64,000 nt of DNA from Sphingobacteriales bacterium (GCA_016711295.1 JADJTE010000005.1:62001-126000); one strand, 5' to 3'; numbered from the stretch's first letter, positions 38,450-48,834 are shown. Notes: generated from the letters alone by a model not told the origin. Program-made: numbers and translations.

Positions 38450-38481
38450 TTTGGACAATTGCACCTAATTTGCTACCTTTG
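38450..38481 (+). promoter_or_regulatory. trpS promoter
   Basis: TTTG (38450-38453), 20-nt spacer, TACCTTTG (38474-38481), a full consensus match 23 nt before the ATG. Confidence 0.65.
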
Positions 38482-38504
38482 CACGACCAAAAATTATACT
38501 GATA

Positions 38505-39521
38505 ATGACGAACCGAGAAATTGTAGTGAGCGGCATAAGACCTACGGGCGATGTGCATCTGGGCAACTATTTTGGTGCCATTGCCAATTTTATAAAGATG
38601 CAGCACGAATATAATTGCTATTTTTTTATTGCTGATTATCACGCCCTGACCACCCACCCCGATGCCAAAGAATTGCCCATTTTTGTGCGCGATGCCTTGT
38701 CTATCTATCTCGCTTGTGGTTTAGACCCCGACCAATGTACGCTGTATATCCAAAGCCATCTGCCCCAGATACCTGAGCTTTACCTGTTATTCAATATGCT
38801 TGCCTACAAAGGCGAATTGGAAAAGATACCGACTTTTAAAGAAAAAGTACGCAGCCAAGAGGCTTTGGGCAAAAGTATCAATGCGGGATTGCTCACCTAT
38901 CCCGTATTGATGTGTGTTGATATTATCATACACCGTGCACAGAAAGTGCCCGTAGGCAAAGACCAAGAATCGCACCTCGAAATTACGCGCACTTTTGCCA
39001 ACCGATTTAATTATATGACGGGCAGCTCTTTTTTTCCTGAACCCTACGGGTTTAGCTATGGCAATACGCTATTGCGCGTACCGAGCCTCGACAATTCGGG
39101 TAAAATGTCGAAATCGGAAGGCAACCCCAGTGCCTCTATTTTCCTGAAAGATGAGGACAAAACCATACGCCAAAAAATAATGCGTGCTACGTCAGATAGC
39201 GGTCCTACCGTACCCAACCAAACCAAACCCGACGCTATCGCCAATCTGTTCGACTTACTACGCCTTGTGAGTAGCCCCGATACCGTAGCCCATTTCGACG
39301 AACAATATAACCAATGCACTATCCGCTATGGCGACCTCAAAAAGCAATTAGCCGAAGATATGGTGCGCTGTGTAGCACCCCTGCGCGAACGCTACCAAGC
39401 CATAGCCGCCGATACCAATTACTTGCGCCGCGTAGTGCAAGAGGGCGGCGAAAAAGCTCGAATTAGTGCCAATGCCACCCTACAAGGTGCCAAAGAATTG
39501 ATAGGACTTTCGTATTTTTAA
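38505..39521 (+). CDS. trpS: Tryptophanyl-tRNA synthetase
   Basis: 338-residue class I synthetase. HIGH-equivalent motif in TGDVHLGNYFGA, KMSKS in GKMSKSEGNP, plus TrpRS landmarks YFFIADYHALTT and VPVGKDQESHLE. Length is standard. It is followed by the deoxynucleoside kinase gene after 41 bp, possibly in one transcript. Confidence 0.96.
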   Translation: MTNREIVVSGIRPTGDVHLGNYFGAIANFIKMQHEYNCYFFIADYHALTTHPDAKELPIFVRDALSIYLACGLDPDQCTLYIQSHLPQIPELYLLFNMLAYKGELEKIPTFKEKVRSQEALGKSINAGLLTYPVLMCVDIIIHRAQKVPVGKDQESHLEITRTFANRFNYMTGSSFFPEPYGFSYGNTLLRVPSLDNSGKMSKSEGNPSASIFLKDEDKTIRQKIMRATSDSGPTVPNQTKPDAIANLFDLLRLVSSPDTVAHFDEQYNQCTIRYGDLKKQLAEDMVRCVAPLRERYQAIAADTNYLRRVVQEGGEKARISANATLQGAKELIGLSYF

Positions 39522-39562
39522 CGACCAAACGCGTCAAAGCGCGAAAAATAAACCATTATACC

Positions 39563-40192
39563 TTGGAATCTCTCAGACACATTGCCATTGCGGGCAATAT
39601 TGGCGCGGGCAAAACCACCTTAGCCGACAAATTGAGTGCCTATTTTGGCTGGGACGTACTCTACGAAGACGTAGACCATAACCCCTATTTGAGCGATTTT
39701 TACGAAAACATGCACCGATGGTCGTTCAACCTACAAATATATTTTCTCAATAGCCGCATCAGCCAAATCAGACGCATACAGGAGGGCAGCCGAACCGTTG
39801 TGCAAGACCGAACTGTATACGAAGATGCTCATATATTTGCACCCAACCTTTACGAAATGGGCTTGATGTCGTCGCGCGATTTTGAAAACTACCATAGCCT
39901 ATTCAAAACCGTCACCTCGCTCATTGCTCCACCCGATTTGCTCATCTATCTGCGAGCGTCGCTGCCTGCCCTCATGCGCCAGATACGCCGCCGCGGGCGC
40001 GACTACGAAAATAATATTCGACAAGATTACCTCCAAAACCTGAACAATCACTACGAAACTTGGATTAATAACTATACCGATGGCAATTTGCTCATCATCA
40101 ACGTAGATGACCTCAATTTTGTCGATAGCCTCGCCGATTTTGATACCGTAGCTACTGCCGTTGCCCAAAAAATAACCCAAGTACAACTATAA
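39563..40192 (+). CDS. Deoxynucleoside kinase
   Basis: 209 residues: P-loop GNIGAGKTT at residues ~11-19, EDVDHNPYLSDFY, DRTVYEDAHIF (substrate-binding ERS/DR-like motif) and lid residues RRGRDYENN. It phosphorylates deoxynucleosides in the salvage route to dNTPs. The start is a TTG at 39563 (MESLRHIAIAGN); no ATG lies close to the P-loop. Confidence 0.9.
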   Translation: MESLRHIAIAGNIGAGKTTLADKLSAYFGWDVLYEDVDHNPYLSDFYENMHRWSFNLQIYFLNSRISQIRRIQEGSRTVVQDRTVYEDAHIFAPNLYEMGLMSSRDFENYHSLFKTVTSLIAPPDLLIYLRASLPALMRQIRRRGRDYENNIRQDYLQNLNNHYETWINNYTDGNLLIINVDDLNFVDSLADFDTVATAVAQKITQVQL

Positions 40193-40237
40193 ACTAAAAG
40201 TAAATCATATCCTTCTCCCCAAAAAAATAATAATCGT

Positions 40238-41377
40238 ATGAATTTCCAACTCAGCGAAGAGCATTTGATGATACAAAAAGCCGCTCGCGATTTTGCCCAA
40301 AACGAGTGCAAAACCAGGCGTTATAGAGCGAGACGAGAAAATGCAACACCCCACCGAACTGCTGCGGCGCATGGGCGAGTTGGGTTTTATGGGCATGATG
40401 GTATCGCCCGAATATGGCGGCAGCGGCTTAGATGCCGTGTCATACGTCTTGGCGATGGAAGAAATATCGAAAGTAGATGCTTCCTGCTCGGTAGCTATGT
40501 CGGTCAATAACTCATTGGTGTGTTGGGGCTTAGAAACGTTTGGGAACGAAGCCCAAAAGCGAAAATATTTGCCCCGTTTAGCATCGGGCGAGCAGATAGG
40601 CGCGTTTTGTCTATAAGAACCCGAAGCGGGGTCGGACGCTACGCAACAACGCACCACCGCCGAAGACAAAGGCGACCACTACGTCGTCAGTGGCACAAAA
40701 ATTGGATTACTAATGGCGGGCACGCTTCGGTCTATTTAGTAGTGGCGCATACGCACCCTGAAAAAAAACATCGCGGCATCAATTGCCTCATTGTCGAGCG
40801 CGATACGCCTGGCGTGGTCGTCGCTGCTAAGGAAAACAAACTTGGCATTAGAGCATCTGATACCCACTCTATCATATTTAACGACGTAGTAGTGCCCAAA
40901 GAAAACCGCATCGGCGAAGACGGATTTGGCTTCAAATTTGCCATGCAAACCCTCGACGGCGGGCGCATCGGCATTGCTTCCCAAGCATTGGGTATCGCGT
41001 CGGGTGCTTACGAATTGGCAGTGGCATATTCAAAACAGCGCAAAACATTTGGCAAAGAAATTGCCCAGCACCAAGCCATACAGTTTAAATTGGCAGATAT
41101 GGCTACTGAAATCGAAGCAGCTCGCTTGCTTTGCCTCAAAGCGGCTTACCTCAAAGACCAACATCTGCCCTACGGCACAGCTGCTGCCATGGCAAAAGTG
41201 TTTGCGTCGGAAGTGGCTATGCGCACCACCATAGAGGCAGTACAAGTACACGGCGGATATGGCTACGTCAAGGAGTATCACGTCGAACGCTTGATGCGCG
41301 ATGCCAAAATTACGCAAATTTACGAAGGTACGTCCGAAATTCAGCGCATGGTCATAGCCCGCAGCATATTGTCCTGA
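40238..41377 (+). CDS. Acyl-CoA dehydrogenase, two frameshifts and one in-frame TAA
   Basis: Typical ~380-residue FAD enzyme of beta-oxidation. N-terminal helices (MNFQLSEEHLMIQKAARDFA), middle beta domain (EPEAGSDA, GTKNWITNGG after correction) and C-terminal domain with QVHGGYGYVKEYHVERLMRD and the catalytic Glu in IYEGTSEIQ. Breaks: an extra A near 40312 (CKPGVIERDE), a TAA at 40614-40616 exactly where the conserved Ser of LSEPEAGSD should be, and a missing A near 40701. Two breaks are homopolymer indels; the TAA needs a substitution. It starts 45 bp after the kinase gene. Substrate chain length cannot be read. Confidence 0.8.
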
Positions 41378-41420
41378 TAAAACATTCTATCTATCCGCTC
41401 TTATATTCCGCGAAGCCGCT

Positions 41421-42290
41421 ATGCAATACCGTCCGCCCGCTTATGGAACCCTGCCGCCCGTAGTCAAAAACCTGCTCATTATCAATGTACTGTTTTTTGT
41501 GGTAGCCAATATGTGGCAGCCCCAACTATCGCAGCATCTCGCCCTACACCTGTGGGGCGCACGCGATTTTGCGCCCTACCAATTGTTTACCCACTTGTTT
41601 ATGCACGGCAGCATAGGGCATATTTTTTTTAATATGTTTGCCCTATGGAGTTTCGGGACAGTATTAGAACAATATTGGGGGTCGAAGCGTTTTTTGATAT
41701 ACTATTGTTTCACGGGCATTGGGGCAGCTATACTTTATATGGCTACTGCCCATTGGGAATTGCTGCCCGACCTACGCTTGCTCGACCAATTTTTGAGCAA
41801 TCCCGTGCCCGCTTCGTTGGGAGCAATTTTGAACAGCGATGTATTGGCAGCCGTTGGGTATTGCGAAGTATTGCCCGACCCCAATATTTGTGATAGCTTT
41901 GATACATTTAGCCAAAACGCCGCTGCCTTTGTCCAAAGCGACGACAAAAGCCAATTGAGCAGCCTAATGCGCTATGTCGACGATTATAAATCCTATTTTC
42001 TCAACCTGCGCACTGCCGTAGGTGCGTCGGGTGCTATTTATGGTTTGATTATGGCTTATGCAATGGTTGCACCTAACCAAACGCTCTATTTTTATGGCAT
42101 ACTGCCCATCAAAGCCCGTTATTTTGCCATCTTATTGGGCGTAGCAGCCTTAGTAATGGGTTTGCAAAACAATCCTGGCGACAATATAGCCCACTTTGCC
42201 CACTTAGGCGGTATGATATTTGGATATATTTTGATGCAATATTGGCGAAAAACGGGCGGCGGCACGCCAAATATTAAAAGGTGGTATTAA
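41421..42290 (+). CDS. Rhomboid-family intramembrane serine protease 1
   Basis: 289 residues with six to seven membrane helices. Catalytic Ser in GASGAIYGL, catalytic His in HFAHLGG and the family motif HGSIGHIFFNMFALWSFG. An unusual ~65-residue hydrophilic insert lies between the third helix and the catalytic serine (about residues 117-190). It cleaves membrane-protein substrates within the lipid bilayer; the substrate is unknown. A second rhomboid gene follows 53 bp later. Confidence 0.9.
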   Translation: MQYRPPAYGTLPPVVKNLLIINVLFFVVANMWQPQLSQHLALHLWGARDFAPYQLFTHLFMHGSIGHIFFNMFALWSFGTVLEQYWGSKRFLIYYCFTGIGAAILYMATAHWELLPDLRLLDQFLSNPVPASLGAILNSDVLAAVGYCEVLPDPNICDSFDTFSQNAAAFVQSDDKSQLSSLMRYVDDYKSYFLNLRTAVGASGAIYGLIMAYAMVAPNQTLYFYGILPIKARYFAILLGVAALVMGLQNNPGDNIAHFAHLGGMIFGYILMQYWRKTGGGTPNIKRWY

Positions 42291-42343
42291 GAAAAGACCT
42301 AACAGCCCAATAATAAACCCACTAACCCCTTATATTATTGCCC

Positions 42344-43333
42344 ATGCCCAACAACGAAATGTCTATTGTAGATGAGTTGCGCCATTACTTTTACAACGGC
42401 ACTATGGTTGTGCAGTTGATATTAGCAAATGCGGCGGTTTTCTGCGTCATGTCGTTGCTAAAATTGCTATCGTGGTTGTTGCAATCGACCGCGACCTATG
42501 AATTTTTGCTCAACAAATTGATGGTGCCCGCCAAAATAGGCAATTTACTTTGGCAACCTTGGTCTGTATTGAGTTATATGTTTTTGCATGTCGGCTTTTT
42601 CCACATCTTATTCAATATGCTCATGCTCAATTTGTTCGGCAATATTTTATGCGATTTGTTGGGCAATAGACGCATTTTGCCACTTTATATTTTGGGTGGT
42701 CTTGCGGGAGCAGCGAGTTATATCGTTTTATTTCAGCTATTGCCCGTATTCCAGTCCGAATTAGACAGCGCGTATATGCTGGGGGCTTCGGCGGCTGTAA
42801 TGGCGGTGCTGGGGGCAGCGGCTACCTTGCGCCCCGACTATACTATATTGCTCATGTTTGTAGGGGCGGTAAAACTGCGCTGGATAGCCTTGTTTTTTGT
42901 TCTTATCGATTTGTTTATGATACCCAACTCGAACCCCGGCGGGCATATTGCTCACTTAGGCGGCATACTATTGGGGTTTGCCTATATTCGTCAGTTGCAA
43001 AAAGGCAGCGATTGGTCGGTAGGCATCAATCGCTGGTTCGATAAAATAGCCTCGTTTTGGGACCGGCTGAAACTTGGTGCTGCCCGAAAGCCACGTATGG
43101 TATATAAAAATGAAAAAGTAAATGCAAGCGGCTATCTCAAAAGCGAACAAGCAGACTCCCGCGACAGGAGTACCGCCTCCTCTACGCTGCCTCGGGTCCA
43201 GCGCAGCAAAGACCAACAAGAACGCATAGACCGAATTTTGGACAAAATCAGCCAAAGCGGTTATGATAGCCTATCGACGGAGGAAAAAGCGTTTTTGTTT
43301 TATATTAGCGACGATGAAAAAGACGGGCGATAG
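42344..43333 (+). CDS. Rhomboid-family intramembrane serine protease 2 with cytoplasmic C-terminal domain
   Basis: 329 residues from ATG 42344. Membrane part: HVGFFHILFNMLMLNLFGN, catalytic Ser in LGASAAVMAVL, His in GHIAHLGGILLGF. After about residue 220 there is a basic linker and a short conserved end (RIDRILDKISQSGYDSLSTE, EKAFLFYISDDE) like the DUF6576-type helix pair found on Bacteroidota rhomboids. It is paired with the rhomboid upstream, probably in one operon. Confidence 0.88.
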   Translation: MPNNEMSIVDELRHYFYNGTMVVQLILANAAVFCVMSLLKLLSWLLQSTATYEFLLNKLMVPAKIGNLLWQPWSVLSYMFLHVGFFHILFNMLMLNLFGNILCDLLGNRRILPLYILGGLAGAASYIVLFQLLPVFQSELDSAYMLGASAAVMAVLGAAATLRPDYTILLMFVGAVKLRWIALFFVLIDLFMIPNSNPGGHIAHLGGILLGFAYIRQLQKGSDWSVGINRWFDKIASFWDRLKLGAARKPRMVYKNEKVNASGYLKSEQADSRDRSTASSTLPRVQRSKDQQERIDRILDKISQSGYDSLSTEEKAFLFYISDDEKDGR

Positions 43334-43366
43334 GCAATTAGAATGCGCTATTTTGTTCTAATTGTA

Positions 43367-44954
43367 TCAAGGCAAACTTTGCGTGACTGCCACCGTTCCT
43401 GCCGTGCCGTTGTTCCACTGCACAGTAATGCTATTTGTACCTTGCCCGCTCATGATGCTGCCGCCTGTTACTGTCCAGGTATAGGTGCTGCCTGCTATCG
43501 GTGAGACGTTGTAGGTGTGGGTGCTATTGCCACAAACGGCGTTGTTGCCGACAACATTGGGGTTCAGTTCAATATTGATGCTGTGTTGTAGGTCGTTATA
43601 GCCTGTTGTGTTTTGCCACGTATTTTGGTTGGCTAAACGAATGGCGTATTTTGGGTTATTAGCAAGTGTTGGTTCGGGGTCGGGCAGATAGAGGTATAGT
43701 TGGTAGGTGCCGCAGCTAATATTGCTTGGTAGATTGACGGTTTCGGTAGTGGTGTAGGTGGTGTTGGCAAACCAATAGCGCGGGTCTTGGTTAGGCAGGT
43801 CGATGGTATATAGGCTATTGTCGTCAATGTTTTGCAGCACGAGCTTGACATCGCGTGGGTTTATGGGAGCAGCAAACCCGATATTTCGCAATTGTAGGTT
43901 GAAGGTAAAAGGGGCATTGGGTGCAGCGGCATCGGGAAAATTGGCATTGAGCAATTCGAAGCGATAGCCCAAACGCTTTTTAATATCGGCGATGCAGCCT
44001 TGATTAGTCCAGTCTTGTAGTACGGCGGGGTGATAGCCGTCGTTGCAGTAAGTCCAATGGAACTGCGGTATTGGCGCAATTGGTATAGGTAGTATTATTT
44101 TCGCAGGTTTCGCCTCCCATGGGCAGATAGCGGGTTTCGGCTCGCCAATAACTTTTTTCGCTGAGGGTATCGTCAAAGGTATAATCGTTATAATCGGCGA
44201 GAAAGCAATCGTTATGCCCACCTAAGCGGCTCAAAATATTGCTTGGATTGTAGGCATCGGCTATGCTAATGCTGTCGTCGGGCATAGTTAGCCCGTAGTA
44301 AGTCGCTTTTAGGACAGGAGTTCGGAGCGAAACGCTGCGGTAGTTGGGCAAAGCCGCTAACAAACTGTCGGCCACTTCTTTTCGGTCTGCCCAATTTTGT
44401 GGCGTGAGCGGGGCATCTGCTATGCAGCCGAAATGGTCGCTATAATAATTTTCGCCCCATACGCCCCAAAAACCATTTTGCAGGGTGAGTATAATATCCG
44501 CATTTTGCTGCAAAATAGGTTTGAGTTGGGCGATGTGTTGCAATATACGCGCTTTGTTGGCATCGCCATAAGGTGTCAGGATATTGCCGTTGGCATCATA
44601 ATTTAGTTGATTGACGTAGCAAAAGCGCGGCACTATTTTGAAACCCGCCTGACGTACTATATTAAAATCGTTTTGTATGGCGGTCAGAAAGGCATTAGAT
44701 ATGGGCGCATTTACAAAATCGTCGAGGACAATATAGCGAAAAATAAGGGTTTGCTGGGTGCTGCTGCGCAAGTTGTTGAGTTCGGCGAGGGTCAAGGGTA
44801 TTGGGTTGCTGCCGTAGGTGTCGGTATAGCGATAAAAACCGCGTTCGGGATTGGCAAAATTGGTATTATTAGCGGTGTAGGTGATGGTGGTGGTGTTCTG
44901 GGCATTACACCACAAGAGGCTGATAAGGAGAAGTATAGTGCTTGTTATTCTCAT
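43367..44954 (-). CDS. DUF4874/DUF4832 secreted protein with Ig-like C-terminus, frameshifted
   Basis: An N-terminal signal peptide from ATG 44954 (MRITSTILLLISLLWCNAQ) is followed by a DUF4874-type (alpha/beta)8-like domain (TNFANPERGFYRYTDT, NGFWGVWGENYYSDHF) and a DUF4832-like beta domain (RLGYRFELLNANFPDAAA ... GTYQLYLYLPDPEP). The last ~70 residues look like a PKD/Ig fold (HTYNVSPIAGSTYTWTVTGG). The frame breaks near 44060 (YTNCANTAV versus FHWTYCNDGYHPAVL). No T9SS sorting domain follows TVAVTQSLP, so the 3' end may be truncated. Function is unknown; it is plausibly a glycan-acting surface protein. Confidence 0.7.
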
Positions 44955-45226
44955 GCTTAGGAGAGCGAGGGGAATTTTTTTCCTTAAAAGACCGTAGCGC
45001 AAAAAAGGCAAAATTGACACAAATTAAATTTAATTTCAAATCGCAAATTATTTATTTATAGTTATCTACACATTTTGCAATTACTAAACACTTTACTAAA
45101 ATGACTTCTTGCACCGTAGTCTTCGTTTTTAGTAACGATAAAATAATAACTTAGCGATTGATTGTTCCCAAAACACGCTGTTTGCTTGGCTTGCTGCTTG
45201 TCTTTCGCCAAGTTAATTTTTAAGCA

Positions 45227-45523
45227 TTACTTATTATTATTTGATTTGCGAAAAATACTTAACAAAAGCCAGATTGCTGTTATAGCATCGACGATATTCC
45301 ATAATATTCGACCGAGTGAAATTTTTAAAAACGGCTGAAACAGCAATGCCAATACGCCAAAAATTATTGCCTCCCTTTGTTTTCCTTGTTGCTTGGCTTG
45401 ATAAGCGAGAATTGCAAAGCCGATTAGACTTATAAATCTTACCAACTGAAAATATCCATACGGCATATCTGTCAAGCAAATAAGCAGCAAAATGGAAAGC
45501 CCTATTTTAATTATTTTGTCCAT
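45227..45523 (-). CDS. Small membrane protein (DUF6804-like)
   Basis: 98 residues, three to four membrane helices, with the conserved stretch FGVLALLFQPFLKISLGRIL and WNIVDAITAIW of a small-protein family common in Bacteroidota. Role unknown. One base separates it from the gene upstream, so the two form a pair. Confidence 0.65.
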   Translation of the reverse strand: MDKIIKIGLSILLLICLTDMPYGYFQLVRFISLIGFAILAYQAKQQGKQREAIIFGVLALLFQPFLKISLGRILWNIVDAITAIWLLLSIFRKSNNNK

Positions 45524-45524
45524 A

Positions 45525-45738
45525 TTACTCTTTTTTATCGGTAATTACCATTACTATTAAACCCAGAATAAAATCTGTAACCCTGCTAAGAATAGCCCAG
45601 GCAATTAAAAAAATAATTGTTGTTCCAAAACTATCTGGCTCAACCAAATTCCAAGCCCAAAGACCTGAGCCTAACCAAGAGGCAATCATGCCAATCATCA
45701 TAAATACCCAGACAACCGCCTGCACCTGAATTGCTCAT
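45525..45738 (-). CDS. Small membrane protein, frameshifted near its start
   Basis: The 66-residue frame MQAVVWVFMMIGMIASWLGS ... IVMVITDKKE has two or three membrane helices. An upstream ATG at 45738 (MSNSG) lies in another frame and probably belongs to it, with an indel within the first seven codons. No family is recognised. It is paired with the DUF6804-like gene. Confidence 0.5.
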
Positions 45739-46018
45739 TTTTTGTTTTTTTATGTAAAGATAAAAATTTACTGGACAGAATTTTCCTCCGCTATTTTGTA
45801 CATCAACTTGCGGATTGGCATTAGTAGGCTGTTCGGTATTCCACAACAATGCAGGCGCAAAGCTACACTATTTTTTGTGCTTTTTGACCTTAGTGCAAAA
45901 ATGTTTTGTACCTATTTAGGCAGTTTCGTCATTCGCTTATTCATCAGATTTCTTGCGAAAGTAAAAAATCGAAAATTTAACCTTAATTTGGGGGATACCG
46001 AGATTACACATTAGCCGC

Positions 46019-46112
46019 TTCTTAAAATGCCGTAGGTATGTTATATTGGTAGTAGCATCAGGCAGATACGATTCTTAGAATGTCGTAGGCATGGCATCTA
46101 ACAGTAGGATTG
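46019..46112. repeat. GCCGTAGGCAT-type intergenic repeat, copy 2
   Basis: Closely similar to the copy at 19916-20014, with the same two boxes (TGCCGTAGGTATG, TGTCGTAGGCATG) and the shared stretch TTATATTGGTAGTAGCAT between them. It is ~90 bp before the IS630 element, in the otherwise gene-free stretch 45739-46202. Confidence 0.65.
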
Positions 46113-46202
46113 TATTTTGTGCTGCTATTTTTTTGCTCCCAATGTTTTATCCATAGCGGGGTAGAGAGGTCATTTCTTAGCACTAAAATGCTTGACAACA
46201 TC

Positions 46203-47452
46203 TAATGTTCTGTCAAAAAAAAATTTATCACTAATTTTGCATTTATTTAATAAAAATCAATTACTATAATGGCACGTATTTCTAAGGTTATTAATTTAAG
46301 TGAATCTGACAGGTTAGAGTTACTTCGTATTACTAAAAGCGGCACTCATAAAAGTCGCAAAGTTACCCGTGCCCTTGCTTTGCTATCAATGGCAGACGGA
46401 AATGGTCCGCTTGTATTGGAACAAAGTTTGGGTCTTAATCGAAATGCTTATTACACGTTGAAACGTCGTTATCTTTCAGAAGGACTTTCTGCTGCCTTAG
46501 ATGATCTCCCACGTAGCGGACGACCACCCAAGATAACCGAACACATAGAAGCCAAAATTACGAGCATTGCTTGTAGTGATGCTCCGGGTTCGTCAAATGG
46601 ACTTTATCGCTTATTAACGATAAATTAGTTGAATTAGGTTGTGAGCATAGTTTATCAGATGAATCTATTCGTTTAGTTTTAAAAAAAGTAAACTCAAAGC
46701 CTGCAGAAACGACAATGGTGTATTGGTATGATAAATGGCGAATATTTAGCCAATATGGAAGATATTTTGGACATTACGCTGCTCCGTTCAGTGGCATCCC
46801 TAGAATTTGCTTTGACGAGCGACCTTGCCAACTGATAGGTAACGTACTTGCTCCGATACCTGCCAAACCCAATAGCACTAAAAAAGAACATCAGGAGTAT
46901 ATTCGTAATGGTGTATGCAACGTATTATTGGCATATGACATAGATACAGGACAACGCTATTTGATGGTAACGGAAAGCAAAACCAAAGCGGATTATGCCC
47001 AATTTATGAAGTGGCTTTTAGATACCCATTATCCGAATGCAAGTAAAATACAACTCGTTCAAGATAATTTTAGCACCCATTCTTACGGAGCTTTTTATGA
47101 AAATCTGCCCTTTGATGAAGCCCGAAAAATAAAAAATATCCTTGAATTTCATTATACGCCTAAGCATGCTTCGTGGCTAAACATGGCAGAGATAGAGTTC
47201 TCGGCACTTTCAAGGCAATGCTTAGACCGACGAATACCCAACATAGATATGCTGCGGCAAGAAGCCTTAATTTGGCAAGATGAGCGAAACAAAAAGCTAT
47301 AAAAGTACATTGGTCTTTTACCACAGATAAAGCAAGAGAAAAATTAGAAAATAGATATAATGAAGTTGGTAGCAAAATAAAACAAAAACAGATGCGTAAT
47401 TGAATCAAATTAATAATTAATTAATTGTATTGACTTTTCTGTTAGAACACTA
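46203..47452 (+). mobile_element. IS630-family insertion sequence
   Basis: The imperfect inverted ends TAATGTTCTGTCAAAAA (46203 onward) and the complement of TTTTCTGTTAGAACACTA (ending 47452) match at about 14 of 18 positions and begin with the TA dinucleotide that IS630 elements duplicate. The element contains one broken transposase gene. Confidence 0.65.
46269..47403 (+). pseudogene. IS630-family transposase, several frameshifts
   Basis: An N-terminal helix-turn-helix region (ESDRLELLRITKSGTHKSRK, LPRSGRPPKIT) is followed by a DDE catalytic domain: Asp in ICFDERPCQLIG, Asp in LVQDNFSTH, Glu in WLNMAEIEFSAL. Frame changes occur near 46600 (SSNG versus SSKWTLSLINDKLVELG; a missing A), near 46705-46780 and near 47300, the last leading to VHWSFTTDKAREKLENRYNE. 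Some IS630 members use programmed frameshifting, but three changes and no slippery heptamer argue for a broken or badly read copy. Confidence 0.75.
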
Positions 47453-47590
47453 ATGGTCTGACTTTTAAGTTTTGAGTATTAATTTTGCCTATCATGTATC
47501 CATTTCCAAGCGTTAAGACTTAGGAAATAGCGTTAGATAATTGAGATATTAGTTCAATATTAAAAACTCCCCCTAACCCCCTCAAAGAGG
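47452..47590. repeat. Family C repeat, left part of a copy split by ISAs1
   Basis: Matches the beginning of the units at 58317-59023 (GAGTATTAATTTTGCC, CATTTCCAAGCGTTAAGACT, the palindrome CCCCCTCAAAGAGG). Its continuation is at 48835-48950, on the other side of the ISAs1 element. Confidence 0.75.
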
Positions 47591-48834
47591 CAGGTCTAAT
47601 CAGTTCTAATTTTTTGTTGTTTGTTTTTTTGTATTTTAGTTTTTTTGTCTCTTACCTTATTTTTTATCAAGCCGTTTAGTTGTATCATTTTATCGACTTT
47701 ATTGGTATGCTCTTCAAAGGCAGCCTTCATAGATGTATAGCCATTTAGTTTAAAAATGTTCATTGCAGCATCGTATAGTATTGATATGGTTACGGCTCTT
47801 TTGTTGTTTGTGTTAGGCAGTCATCTTCTCTGCAAACCACATCTTTTATCCAATGATAGGATTCAATTCCCCAATGTCCGCGAATACCTTTTGCCATAAC
47901 TGCGGCACTTTGATAGTTATTAGAAACGTAATAATGTGTATGCTCATATGGTTTATTATTTCGTGTGCCAGATCGGGTAATAACGATAAAATACTTTACT
48001 AATGCTTGCCATTTTTTAGGTAATTCTGTGCTTGCTTTAAAGACTGCTATTTTGCGTGTTTCTGTTCGCCCATGCGATTTTTTCTCTTCCTCTGTGTAAG
48101 TATCTATGGGCAGTTCTTTCTCCTGTGTGGCTACTTTTTTTTTTTAGTGCAGCACAATTATCCTTAACTTGTACCACATAACCAGCGTCTTTTTGCAAAA
48201 TTAGTTGCAAAAAGCCTGATTACAGTGTAAAGCATCAGCAGTAATGGTCTTTTCGGCTATATCCACCTCGTCACTCCTAAGCAACAGTTTAACTGTTTCA
48301 CTTTCGCCCTTTTTGCCTGTTAAGTAATAGGCAAACTGAACAACTGCTTGACTATTATGCTGAACTAAACGAACAACTGATACCAAATTTTGCGCTGCTC
48401 CCTGAGCATCGGTTATCGTGCCCGATAAGGACTTGCCATCTACCGAATACCAAGAAGAGTCGCCCAAGTCTCTGAACTGAAACAACCATTTATTGATAGC
48501 TTCGACCACAGCGGAAATGTCCAAACTATTTACAAAATTATACATACCCGCATAGCTCGGAACGCCGTGCTTTAGGGATAAGGCGGCTACCAGTGCCGCA
48601 CGATTATTCTTAAAAAGCGGGACATGCTTTGATATCCTACGCTATGATTAAGGCAAGATAGGGTCAGAAGCATCAGCATGTCTGCCATCGCAAAGCGACG
48701 ACCTGATGCCCTGCGATGATCTTCAATGTCTGAAAAATAATCATACAAACTACGTATTTCCATCTCTTTTTGATGCAAAGATACTGCTTCTTTTATTACT
48801 TTTTAGTAAATAATCATAGAACTGATTAGCCCTG
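47591..48834 (-). mobile_element. ISAs1-family insertion sequence with target duplication
   Basis: The ends CAGGTCTAATCAGTTCT (47591-47607) and AGAACTGATTAGCCCTG (48818-48834) are 17-bp inverted repeats with one mismatch. The flanking direct repeat CCTCAAAGAGG is at 47580-47590 and 48835-48845. It inserted into the palindrome CCCCCTCAAAGAGGGGG of a family C repeat. Confidence 0.85.
47596..48778 (-). pseudogene. ISAs1-family transposase, degraded
   Basis: The pieces read in order: SLYDYFSDIEDHRRASGRRFA (N-terminal ISAs1 motif), YAGMYNFVNSLD, WYSVDGKSLSGTI (first catalytic Asp), EKTITADALHCNQ (second Asp), GIRGHWGIESYHWIKDVVCR (Glu region) and a C-terminus RAVTISILYDAAMNIFK. They lie in several frames with multiple breaks between 47800 and 48600, so no full-length transposase is encoded as read. 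Confidence 0.8.

Noticed and set aside
40605..40640. Stop-codon recoding (TAA read as Ser)
   Set aside because: TAA is used as a normal terminator by other genes here, and only this gene shows an internal TAA at a conserved Ser.
45742..46014. 90-codon forward frame MFFYVKIKIYW...
   Set aside because: It overlaps the start of the reverse-strand small membrane protein, is low complexity and ends at the intergenic repeat.
46269..47403. Programmed frameshift in the IS630 transposase
   Set aside because: There are at least three frame changes and no slippery heptamer at the first; errors or decay explain it better.
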